A stretch of DNA of 64,000 nucleotides from Oscillospiraceae bacterium (lineage in GTDB: Bacteria; Bacillota; Clostridia; Oscillospirales; Oscillospiraceae), in contig JAFVMW010000072.1 of the NCBI GenBank assembly GCA_017506735.1, positions 1 through 64,000 of the forward strand, given 5' to 3'. Shown in pieces: positions 1-6,872 of the stretch. Below the pieces are notes generated by a model. That model did not search any database and was not told where the DNA came from. It saw nothing but the letters and a program-made list of their open reading frames with translations. The translations under genes were made by a program, and so were the position numbers. Numbering within the stretch: position 1 is the stretch's first letter; each line of letters begins with the position of its first letter.

Positions 1-2
1 GG

Positions 3-140
3 CAGCTGACGGATCTTTTGACCCAACTTATCCGTTTGAAAACCGGGAAATACACAAAGTATTCCTCCGCTTTCCAAACTTCAATTTGGGCCAAAATCTC
101 TCGCCATCTGCTCTTGCCGATTGAATCAGAGCTTCCTTAG
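3..140 (+). CDS. possible 3' end of an unidentified gene (partial)
   Basis: Frame 3 is open from the window edge to a TAG at 138-140 and would give a C-terminus ending in LLLPIESELP. It meets the convergent XRE gene with a 4-base overlap. Frame 2 is also open to a TGA at 122-124, so the reading frame is not settled. I do not recognise the family and assign no function. The sequence left of the window would decide. Confidence 0.2.
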   Translation, partial: QLTDLLTQLIRLKTGKYTKYSSAFQTSIWAKISRHLLLPIESELP

Positions 141-718
141 AAATGGAAAAACACCCGTCTCAGCGAATACACAACCGCCAGGCCAACCACCGCGGTCAGT
201 GCGACCAGCATGGCAATCTGATAAGGCCGCTTGCCGATTTCCTGATTCTTTTCCAGCTCGTCCAGCCGTTTGCCCTCCATGAAGGCAACGATTTCCTTGT
301 AGGTGTGGATGTCGTGGGTCTTTTTGTACTTTTCGATCCTCCATGCCCACCATAGAGCAACGCCTGTCCACAGCAGCCAGATCACGATGCCCCATACCTT
401 CAGATAGTACAGTAATGGCATAGGCAAGGCAATCTGGCCTGCCAGAAGGATTCCGTAAATACGGCTGTCTCTTTGGAATTTCCGGATGTCTTCTGTTTTG
501 ATTTCGTCTTTCATTTGCTCCAGATCTCCTTTCACAAGAATGTCCAGAGAAATGCCAAAGACATTGCTGAGCAGAACCAGACTGCGGATATCCGGGTAGT
601 TCCGGTCGTTCTCCCAGTTTGAAATGGTCTGCCGGGTCACATATACCTTATCCGCCAGATCGTCCTGGGACAGCTTCAGCTCCGTGCGGTACTTTTTGAT
701 TTGCTTTCCGATTTCCAT
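137..718 (-). CDS. XRE-family regulator with C-terminal membrane segments
   Basis: 193 aa. Residues 5-60 form a Cro/CI-type helix-turn-helix with the typical VTRQTISNWENDRNYPD recognition region and SLDIL end. The remainder has hydrophobic segments near 87-105, 107-127 and 166-185, so the DNA-binding head is probably tethered to the membrane. This XRE-plus-membrane architecture is common in Firmicutes as a small stress or envelope regulator, but ligand and targets are unknown. The ATG at 716-718 follows a strong AGGAGGG site. A sigma-A-like promoter lies upstream. The gene stands alone, and no target operon is evident. Confidence 0.85.
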   Translation of the reverse strand: MEIGKQIKKYRTELKLSQDDLADKVYVTRQTISNWENDRNYPDIRSLVLLSNVFGISLDILVKGDLEQMKDEIKTEDIRKFQRDSRIYGILLAGQIALPMPLLYYLKVWGIVIWLLWTGVALWWAWRIEKYKKTHDIHTYKEIVAFMEGKRLDELEKNQEIGKRPYQIAMLVALTAVVGLAVVYSLRRVFFHF

Positions 719-738
719 TTGGCATCCCTCCTGGGATT

Positions 739-767
739 ATCTTAGTCCGAAGATGGGCAATTTGCAA
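739..767 (-). promoter_or_regulatory. candidate promoter of the XRE gene
   Basis: On the minus strand TTGCAA (762-767) and TAAGAT (739-744) are separated by 17 bases and lie just upstream of the AGGAGGG ribosome-binding site of the XRE gene. Confidence 0.5.
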
Positions 768-851
768 TCAAAGGCCTTTGACAGTGGGGCTTTTCGGGAT
801 GTAAAAAGGATTTGACATAGCTTACTTAAGAAATAGTATCAAAATCTGCGA

Positions 852-1694
852 TTACTTCGGCTCTTTTCCTTCTCCAAAGATCCGGATCATCTCCCGGGTC
901 AGGCTGATACCGTCGTCCTGGGCAGGCAGGGCATCCCGGGGATACCAATCCGCCATGGCAAGCTCCTGCTCATCGATGTGGATGGCGTCGCTTCCGTCCA
1001 CATCGCAGAAAAAGCCCATGAGCACATTTCCGTCCACGCCCCAGGGCTGGCTTTTGTAATAGCGGAGATTTTTCACCCGAAGGCCCACTTCCTCCATCAC
1101 TTCCCGGTGGACGGTCTGCTCCATGGTTTCACCGATCTCCGTGTAGCCGGCCAGAAGGGCATAACGGGTGTAGGCACGGCCTGCGTATTTGCTCAGCAAA
1201 AGCCGGTCGCCGTTGGTCACGGCCACGATCACCGCGGGGCTGATCCGGGGAAAGATCATATTACCGCAGCCGGGACAGCGGAGCATCCGTTCCCTTTGGT
1301 CATGCTCCGTGGGGGTGCCGCAGCAGCCGCAAAGGCGGTTGGTGCGATACCAGTTGTACAGATGCCAGCCGGTCATGATGGCATAGCAGATTTCCTTGCT
1401 CTTCAGCTGCCGCAGCGGACGTACCGGCTCATAGGCAAAGCCGCCGTCGGGGCAGAGGGGCGCAGGGTCGATCCAGAGGAAATAGGGTTCCTCCAGCATC
1501 CGAAAGAGGTAGCGCGGCGACGAGGGGGCTTGCCACTGTGCCATGTGGGAAAGGGTGGGCAGGGTCAGGGTGTCATCCTCGCCCCGGCAAAGCAGCACCT
1601 GTCCCTGGTGGAAGCAGAGGACCCGATCCTCCGCGCCGGCAGTCATATTCCGATATTCGTTTTCCAATCGGCCAAAGGCCATATCCTGAAGCAT
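852..1694 (-). CDS. nudC: NudC-like NAD(+)/RNA-cap Nudix hydrolase
   Basis: 280 aa. The order matches NudC: a variable N-terminal domain, a zinc ribbon (CGCC at 122-125 and CPGC at 140-143), then a Nudix fold with a complete Nudix box at about 183-205 (GYTEIGE...REVMEEVGL). The NudC-specific SQPW motif sits at 215-218, although the usual downstream PFPxS reads GVDGN. The family cleaves NAD(H) to NMN and AMP and can remove NAD caps from RNA. I chose the ATG at 1692-1694 (MLQDMAF), which has GGAGAG 6-10 bases upstream, over a longer reading that runs into the upstream gene. It lies 2 bases after that gene, so the two are probably co-transcribed. Confidence 0.85.
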   Translation of the reverse strand: MLQDMAFGRLENEYRNMTAGAEDRVLCFHQGQVLLCRGEDDTLTLPTLSHMAQWQAPSSPRYLFRMLEEPYFLWIDPAPLCPDGGFAYEPVRPLRQLKSKEICYAIMTGWHLYNWYRTNRLCGCCGTPTEHDQRERMLRCPGCGNMIFPRISPAVIVAVTNGDRLLLSKYAGRAYTRYALLAGYTEIGETMEQTVHREVMEEVGLRVKNLRYYKSQPWGVDGNVLMGFFCDVDGSDAIHIDEQELAMADWYPRDALPAQDDGISLTREMIRIFGEGKEPK

Positions 1695-1696
1695 GG

Positions 1697-2365
1697 TCAG
1701 CTCTCCTTTTTCTGTGCTTGGGCTGTGCTGGTTGTGGATTCCATGGCGGCTTTCAGCCGTTCCAGCAGATCGCCCTGCAAATAGAAGGTGGTTTCGAAGT
1801 GGAGGAATTTGTCTGCGTGCCGATCCCACAGAAGCATCAGCTTCGGCGGAAATTCCTCGTCCCCCTCCCAGAACTGCAAAAGCACGGGGAAGAAGGCGGT
1901 TACCGGAATCCGGCAGGTCAGATCAGCCCCGGCCATACGGGGCAGAATGCTGCCGCCCAGCACCGTACAGGCGGACTTCAGCTGCTCCAACCGGCCGTCA
2001 AACAGGGCGGCGAATTTCTTCGTGAAGGTTTCGGTGTTGGTCACGCCTGTGACCACGAAATTGCCCACGGTACACCACTGACCGGACAGGGCCGGAGGGG
2101 TGGTGCCCCGATGATAGCACAGAAGATCGTAAACGCTCATCACGGTGCCGAAGGAGCGGCACTCCTTCCACTGGCCCTGAAGGGATTCCTCCACCCGGCC
2201 GTCAGTTCTGCTGATCCTGGTGGGGGTGTTCAGATAGTCCAGATAGATCCACAGCTCGTCCGCCGGAAGCGCGAATTTCCGGATCAGCAGGGACTGATCG
2301 TAGGACAGGAAGATGCCTTTGGCGATGTCTACCTGAAGGTCATAATTGGATGTGGGTTTCTTCAT
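1697..2365 (-). CDS. DUF3786-like protein
   Basis: 222 aa, soluble, with no signal peptide. The C-terminal part (about 170-205) carries a FWEGDEEFPPKLMLLWD stretch that I associate with the DUF3786 family; its biochemical role is unknown. Two cysteines (one in YDLLCYH, one in SACTVLGG) are not in an obvious metal motif. The start MKKPTSNYDL is chosen because GGGAGGG lies 5-8 bases upstream, and earlier in-frame codons have no such site. It is first in a two-gene unit with the NudC-like hydrolase (2-base gap). I recognise the family only from its C-terminal motif. Confidence 0.6.
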   Translation of the reverse strand: MKKPTSNYDLQVDIAKGIFLSYDQSLLIRKFALPADELWIYLDYLNTPTRISRTDGRVEESLQGQWKECRSFGTVMSVYDLLCYHRGTTPPALSGQWCTVGNFVVTGVTNTETFTKKFAALFDGRLEQLKSACTVLGGSILPRMAGADLTCRIPVTAFFPVLLQFWEGDEEFPPKLMLLWDRHADKFLHFETTFYLQGDLLERLKAAMESTTSTAQAQKKES

Positions 2366-2546
2366 GGACGGCCCTCCCGATGGTTTGTCATGGTGTTCTG
2401 CTCCTATGATAATGGCTGGGGGAATGGGTGTCAATTCCTATCTCTCAGGGAAGTGGAAAGGAACCGGGAGATTTTCGCAAAATACAGTAGCGATTGTTCC
2501 GGCTGCCTGTTATAATGAAGAAAAGATACTCATGGGAGGGTTTTGT

Positions 2547-3464
2547 ATGGCATATGATCTGACGAATCCATTGGTGATCGGCATCAGCTCCCGGGCGCTG
2601 TTTGACCTGGAGCAGGAAAACCGGATTTTTGAGGAGCAGGGGCTGGCGGCCTACGAGGAATACCAGATCCGGCACGAAAATGAGATCCTCCCCAAGGGGC
2701 CTGCCTTTCCGCTGGTTCAGGCCTTCCTGGGGCTGAACCGGATGCAGGAGGAGCGGCTGGTGGAAGTGATCGTCATGAGCCGGAACAGCCCGGATACCAG
2801 TCTGCGGATCTTCAATTCCATTGCGGCCCATGATCTGGACATCACCCGGGCGGCGCTGACCGGGGGAACCCCCATTGCTTCCTACCTCCACGCCTTTAAG
2901 ACGGATCTGTTCCTGTCTGCCTACGGCCCGGATGTGCAGCAGGCCATTGACTCCAACATTGCCGCAGGCGTGATCCTCACCGGCGGCGCTCCGGGGAATA
3001 CGGAATCCAAGGTGGAGCAGATCCGCATCGCCTTTGATGGGGACGCGGTGCTGTTCGGCGCGGATTCGGAACGGGTTTACCAGCATCACGGGCTGGATGC
3101 CTTTGCTGAGCATGAGCGGACCAAGGCGGACATTCCCATGCAGAAGGGCCCCTTTGCCAATTTCCTGATGACCATTGCCCACATCCAGGGCCTGTTTACG
3201 GACAGGCAGTCCTCGCCCATCCGGACGGCGCTGGTCACTTCCAGAAACGCGCCTGCCCACGAGCGTGCCATCAAAACCCTGCGTGAATGGGGTGTCCGTG
3301 TGGATGAAGCCTTCTTCCTGGGCGGCGTCAGCAAAAAAGAGGTGCTGTCGGCCTTTGGCGCCCATATTTTCTTTGATGACCAGTATACCCACGCGGAGCC
3401 TGCGTCGAAGGTGGTGCCCTCGGCAGTGGTTCCCTACCGGGATGGGGACGATCCAAGAGCATAA
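2547..3464 (+). CDS. 5'-nucleotidase (PF06189-like)
   Basis: 305 aa. It resembles the cytosolic 5'-nucleotidase I group (PF06189), HAD-like enzymes that dephosphorylate nucleoside monophosphates. Visible family features are the N-terminal VIGISSRALFDLE nucleophile region, the ALTGGTPIASYLHAFKTDLFLS block in the middle and the C-terminal HIFFDDQYTHAE acidic motif for Mg binding. The ATG at 2547 follows GGGAGGG by 6-7 bases. The upstream ATG at 2532 lies inside that site and is rejected. It is monocistronic, divergent from the DUF3786/NudC pair and closed by a hairpin. Confidence 0.8.
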   Translation: MAYDLTNPLVIGISSRALFDLEQENRIFEEQGLAAYEEYQIRHENEILPKGPAFPLVQAFLGLNRMQEERLVEVIVMSRNSPDTSLRIFNSIAAHDLDITRAALTGGTPIASYLHAFKTDLFLSAYGPDVQQAIDSNIAAGVILTGGAPGNTESKVEQIRIAFDGDAVLFGADSERVYQHHGLDAFAEHERTKADIPMQKGPFANFLMTIAHIQGLFTDRQSSPIRTALVTSRNAPAHERAIKTLREWGVRVDEAFFLGGVSKKEVLSAFGAHIFFDDQYTHAEPASKVVPSAVVPYRDGDDPRA

Positions 3465-3469
3465 TGCGA

Positions 3470-3503
3470 AGGGCGTGCTGCAAAATTACTTGCAGCACGC
3501 CCT
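3470..3503. terminator. hairpin between convergent genes
   Basis: A perfect 13-bp stem (3470-3482 with 3491-3503) and an 8-base loop lie between the 5'-nucleotidase and ZIP genes. There is no strong T-run on either side, so termination is inferred from position. A small AATGAAT/ATTCATT palindrome follows at 3505-3519. Confidence 0.55.
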
Positions 3504-3547
3504 GAATGAATCATTCATTACGATCAGATTTCCATCTGGAGTTTGGT

Positions 3548-4384
3548 TCAGAAAATGATCAGCATACCCACCAGAATGCCCACGATGGTGGAGAAGGCAG
3601 GCAGCTTGCTGTGGTACATCAGAATGGACTGGGGCAGGATCTCGCCGAATACCACATACAGCATGGCGCCGCTGGCGAAGCCCAGGCTCATGGTCAGACC
3701 CAGAGGGCCGAGCTCGCCCATCACATAGCCCAGCAGGGCACCCAGAATGGTGGGAACGCCGGAGCAGGCGGTGAGGAGGACGGCCTTCCACTTGGCCATG
3801 CCGCCGCTGATGAGGGGGACGGAAACGGCCATGCCCTCGGGAATGTTGTGCAGGCCGATGAGCACCGCCAGCACCAGGGCCGCACCGCCCATCACACCGT
3901 CGCCGCTGGCGTAGGAAGCGCCGATGGTCATGCCCTCGGGGACATTGTGCAGGGCAATGGCGCTGGCCATGACGATTCCGGCCACAAACAGGCCCAGCTT
4001 GCTGTCGTTCCGGGCATAGTGCTGCTCCAGATGGTCGCTGTGAATCAGCTCATCCAGATCGTCAGCGGTTTTGGGGTGGTTTGCGTCAATGTGGGGGACC
4101 TCCGGGTTGGTGGCCCGGTCGATCAGATGGTTCAGCAAAAAGGTGACTGACACGCCGATGGCAATGGAGGCCACCACGAACCAGACACCTGCGTTGGTTT
4201 CAATGGATTCCGTCACCAGATCAAAGCAGACCACGCTGAGCATGACGCCGCCGGCAAAGCTCAGAAGCAGACTGACGGTTCGATTGGAGTCCTTTTGCAG
4301 CAAAGCACCGATCAGGCCGCCCAGACCGGTACCGGCCACACCGGCCAGCGCGGTGGTGAATATCAGGGTTGCGATTACGCCCAT
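3548..4384 (-). CDS. ZIP-family divalent metal transporter
   Basis: 278 aa with about eight hydrophobic segments. The two family metal-binding signatures are intact: HNVPEG at about 146-151 and HNIPEG at 179-184, in adjacent helices. A His/Asp-rich cytoplasmic loop (about 95-125, with IDANHPKT and IHSDHLEQH) lies between the third and fourth helices, as expected for ZIP proteins. ZIP transporters import zinc, and often iron or manganese, into the cytoplasm. The gene has its own promoter with a 12-bp palindrome over the likely transcription start, which fits metal-responsive repression. The metal specificity cannot be read from sequence. Confidence 0.88.
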   Translation of the reverse strand: MGVIATLIFTTALAGVAGTGLGGLIGALLQKDSNRTVSLLLSFAGGVMLSVVCFDLVTESIETNAGVWFVVASIAIGVSVTFLLNHLIDRATNPEVPHIDANHPKTADDLDELIHSDHLEQHYARNDSKLGLFVAGIVMASAIALHNVPEGMTIGASYASGDGVMGGAALVLAVLIGLHNIPEGMAVSVPLISGGMAKWKAVLLTACSGVPTILGALLGYVMGELGPLGLTMSLGFASGAMLYVVFGEILPQSILMYHSKLPAFSTIVGILVGMLIIF

Positions 4385-4412
4385 AGTTGTTTTCTCCTGT
4401 GGTAAAGTGAAT

Positions 4413-4452
4413 TAGTCATGACTATCATACCACAAAAGCCGGACATTGACAA
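4413..4452 (-). promoter_or_regulatory. ZIP promoter with palindromic operator candidate
   Basis: On the minus strand TTGTCA (4447-4452) and TATGAT (4424-4429) are separated by 17 bases. The perfect palindrome TAGTCATGACTA (4413-4424) abuts the -10 box and covers the predicted start site, a classic repressor position. Confidence 0.55.
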
Positions 4453-4568
4453 TCTTCGACGGGGCAAATGGAAAAATTTACCCATTTTTCCAGAAGGATG
4501 CTTCCCACAGTCCGGGAAAATTGGATATATTGATGAAAACAGGCGCAGGCCGCCGGGGAAGCAGAGGA

Positions 4569-4597
4569 TTGCATTTCATCGCCGGGCGGTTTATAAT
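4569..4597 (+). promoter_or_regulatory. promoter of the 4632-5272 gene pair
   Basis: TTGCAT (4569-4574), a 17-base spacer and a consensus TATAAT (4592-4597). It lies 35 bases before the first start codon and is divergent from the ZIP promoter. Confidence 0.65.
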
Positions 4598-4631
4598 GGA
4601 GATACAAAAACAACCGAAGGAGCGAAACGGT

Positions 4632-4859
4632 ATGAGAGAATATGAAGTGGTTCTGACCTATCTGAATGGCTGCGCCGGAGCGGCCTACCCCACCACCACT
4701 GTGGAGGAAATCGAAGCAAAGTCCCCCAAGGCCTGGCTGGAGGGGAAGTACGGAAAGAATTTCCCCAATTTTATCTGTGAGGAGCAGACCGTGGGCCATG
4801 AGATCTGGAGCTGGGACACCGGCGTGATTTCCTACCGGTACGAGTTCACGGAGCTGTGA
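4632..4859 (+). CDS. small protein of unknown function
   Basis: 75 aa starting MREYEVVLTYLNGC. It is soluble, with no membrane segment and no motif I recognise. It has two cysteines (NGCAGA and FICEEQ) and an aromatic C-terminal half (HEIWSWDTGVISYRYEF) suggesting a small beta-rich fold. A good promoter, a GGAG-type ribosome-binding site and translational coupling to the following acetyltransferase (stop and start overlap) support it as a real gene. No function is claimed. Confidence 0.7.
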   Translation: MREYEVVLTYLNGCAGAAYPTTTVEEIEAKSPKAWLEGKYGKNFPNFICEEQTVGHEIWSWDTGVISYRYEFTEL

Positions 4860-5272
4860 TGATGGAAATCAGACTGGCACAGAACGGGGATTTCCGGGAC
4901 ATCCGGCGCTATGACCGGCATATTCCGGCGGAGCGGCTGGCTGAGTGCATCTGCAGAGGCCATGTTTGGGTTCTGGAAGCAGAGGGAAATGTCGCCGGAA
5001 TGATGCGCAGCAGCCTGTTCTGGCAGACCATCCCCTTTCTGGATCTGATCTATCTGGACGAATCGGTTCGGGGACAGGGCTGGGGCAGCAAAATGATGGA
5101 CTTCTGGGAACGGGAGATGGCCCGCAGAGAATATGACCATGTGATGCTGTCCACCCAGGCGGACGAAACCGCCCAGGACTTCTACCGGAAGCTGGGCTAT
5201 GAACCGGCGGGCGCTTTCCTGCCCCCGGAGCAGGATGTGGAGGAACTGATGTTCCGAAAGAAACTGCGTTAA
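4859..5272 (+). CDS. GNAT-family N-acetyltransferase
   Basis: 137 aa, the usual length for a single GNAT domain. The acetyl-CoA pyrophosphate-binding motif A reads VRGQGWGSKMM at about 63-73, and the C-terminal AQDFYRKLGYEPAG matches motif B. The acceptor is unknown. Start choices are GTG 4856, ATG 4859 and ATG 4862; GGAG at 4850-4853 supports 4859 or 4862. The gene overlaps the stop of the 75-aa upstream gene, so they are translationally coupled. Confidence 0.82.
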   Translation: MMEIRLAQNGDFRDIRRYDRHIPAERLAECICRGHVWVLEAEGNVAGMMRSSLFWQTIPFLDLIYLDESVRGQGWGSKMMDFWEREMARREYDHVMLSTQADETAQDFYRKLGYEPAGAFLPPEQDVEELMFRKKLR

Positions 5273-5280
5273 CGCAAAAA

Positions 5281-5306
5281 AGCGGAGTGACCGAAGTCAC
5301 TCCGCT
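5281..5306. terminator. bidirectional intrinsic terminator
   Basis: An 11-bp perfect stem (5281-5291 with 5296-5306) with a CGAA loop. CATTTTT follows on the plus strand and TTTTTTGC on the minus strand, so it ends both the GNAT pair and the convergent metF operon. Confidence 0.9.
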
Positions 5307-5323
5307 CATTTTTATGGACTTGA

Positions 5324-6202
5324 TTACAGACCGGCCAGCTTCATCAGCTCGGGAACCTTGGCTTCCCAGCCCAGAGCCATGATGTGCAGACCCTGGCAGT
5401 AGGGACGGCACTCCTTGATGATCCGGGCGGCGATCTCCACGCCGGTGATACCGGCCTTGGCACGCTCCTTGTCGGCGGCCAGCTCGTCGATCATGTACTG
5501 GGGCACATGGACACCGGCAACGTTCCGGTTCATAAACTTGCACATACCGGCGTTCTTGGGGATGATAACACCCAGCTGCACGGGCTTGCCGAACTGCTTG
5601 GCACGCTCCATGAACTCGATGAACTTCTCAGACTCAAAGACAGCCTGGGTCTGGAAGTAGTCGGCACCGGCCATGACCTTGCGTTCCATCTTTGCCAGCT
5701 GAGCGTCAACGGAGTCGGAGATGGGGGACACGACAGCGCCCTTGGCAAACTTGGGAGGCTCGCCCACCAGCTCGTTGCCGGCCAGGTCATAGCCCTTCTC
5801 CAGCTGAGAAGCGGTGTAGAGCAGGGAAACGGAGTCCAGGTCGAACACGGGCTTGGCACCGGGATGGTCGCCCATCTTGGTGTGGTCGCCGGTGAGGCAC
5901 AGGATGTTCTCGATGCCCAGAGCGGCAGCGCCCAGCAGATCGGACTGCAGTGCCAGACGGTTACGGTCACGGCAGGTGGCCTGGTAGATGGGGGTCAGAC
6001 CGGCCTGCTTCATCATGGCGCAGGTGGCCAGAGTGGAGGTACGCATGACGGAGGACTGGTTGTCAGTGACGTTCACTGCGGTGATGCCGCTCAGATGCTC
6101 CTTGGCTTCCTCCACCAGATGACCCAGGTGGATACCCTTGGGAGGGCCGACTTCGGCGGTAACGACAAATTCACCGTTATCAAATAACTCGGTAATTCTC
6201 AT
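5324..6202 (-). CDS. metF: methylenetetrahydrofolate reductase (MetF)
   Basis: 292 aa, full length for bacterial MetF, a flavin TIM barrel reducing 5,10-methylene-THF to 5-methyl-THF. Visible landmarks are the N-terminal TAEVGPPKG (catalytic Glu region), VNVTDNQSSVMR folate/flavin loop, YQATCRDRNR, the ILCLTGDHTKMGDHPGAKPVFDLDS loop and FQTQAVFE. It is last in a three-gene minus-strand unit after MetV and a MetV-RnfC fusion. In acetogens the MetF/MetV/RnfC2 type forms one complex taking electrons from NADH. Here it could serve methionine synthesis, the methyl branch of a Wood-Ljungdahl pathway, or electron disposal. Confidence 0.95.
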   Translation of the reverse strand: MRITELFDNGEFVVTAEVGPPKGIHLGHLVEEAKEHLSGITAVNVTDNQSSVMRTSTLATCAMMKQAGLTPIYQATCRDRNRLALQSDLLGAAALGIENILCLTGDHTKMGDHPGAKPVFDLDSVSLLYTASQLEKGYDLAGNELVGEPPKFAKGAVVSPISDSVDAQLAKMERKVMAGADYFQTQAVFESEKFIEFMERAKQFGKPVQLGVIIPKNAGMCKFMNRNVAGVHVPQYMIDELAADKERAKAGITGVEIAARIIKECRPYCQGLHIMALGWEAKVPELMKLAGL

Positions 6203-6247
6203 TATTTTTAACTCCTAATCAATATAGATTCCTGTGATTACACAGTC

Positions 6248-6871
6248 TTACTTGTTCACCAGATCGTCGGTGGCGTAGTTGCGCAGCTGGACAGGGGCCT
6301 TGGTCAGCACGTCCAGGCGGCCCAGGGCGGTGAGCTTCTTCTGAATCCGCTCCCAGCCGCATTCCATGCTGGGGTCAACCTCGCACATGCCGTTCTTGGC
6401 ACCGCCGCACTGGCCGTTGACCAGACTCTTGGAGCAGGCGGTGATGGGGCAGATGCCGCCGGTCAGGTTCAGATAGCACTCGCCGCACTGCTTGCAGTCA
6501 TGCTCCAGAGGCGTCACGCCCTGGAAGCCGGGCAGGGCATAGGTATCGCAGGCAGCGACCACGCGCTTGCCGGGATACATGGCGGCAACGGTCTGGACAC
6601 CGACGCCGCAGGAGAACACCAGGATGGTGTCGGCGGCCTGGATGGCAGCGGCGTGGGGCTGCAGAATCACGGACAGATTTTCATCGTTGCAGATGTACTC
6701 GGTGGTGAAAATGCCGGTGACGATGCCCTCGGCGGTCAGCTCTGCCTGGAAGGCATCGGCCTCGTGCTCGGGGAAGCGGATCTCCCGGCAGCCATGGCAG
6801 TTGAGGACAAAGACCTTGCCGGAGATGGCGGCGCGGATGACCTCATTGGCTTTCAGTTCAGTGATAAGCAT
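6248..6871 (-). CDS. metV: MetV, zinc/Fe-S partner of MetF
   Basis: 207 aa of the MTHFR C-terminal (MetV-like) family. Early cysteines are in NCHGCRE (about 24-28), followed by VFSCGVGVQT and the dense C-terminal cluster CKQCGECYLNLTGGICPI...CSKSLVNGQCGGAKNGMCEV (about 126-167), which binds Fe-S and zinc in characterised MetFV enzymes. It does not bind folate itself but relays electrons to the MetF flavin. It sits 1 base after the fusion gene and 45 bases before metF. Its cysteine region is nearly identical in pattern to the N-terminal half of the neighbouring fusion, so the two are paralogues. Confidence 0.9.
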   Translation of the reverse strand: MLITELKANEVIRAAISGKVFVLNCHGCREIRFPEHEADAFQAELTAEGIVTGIFTTEYICNDENLSVILQPHAAAIQAADTILVFSCGVGVQTVAAMYPGKRVVAACDTYALPGFQGVTPLEHDCKQCGECYLNLTGGICPITACSKSLVNGQCGGAKNGMCEVDPSMECGWERIQKKLTALGRLDVLTKAPVQLRNYATDDLVNK

Positions 6872-6872
6872 C

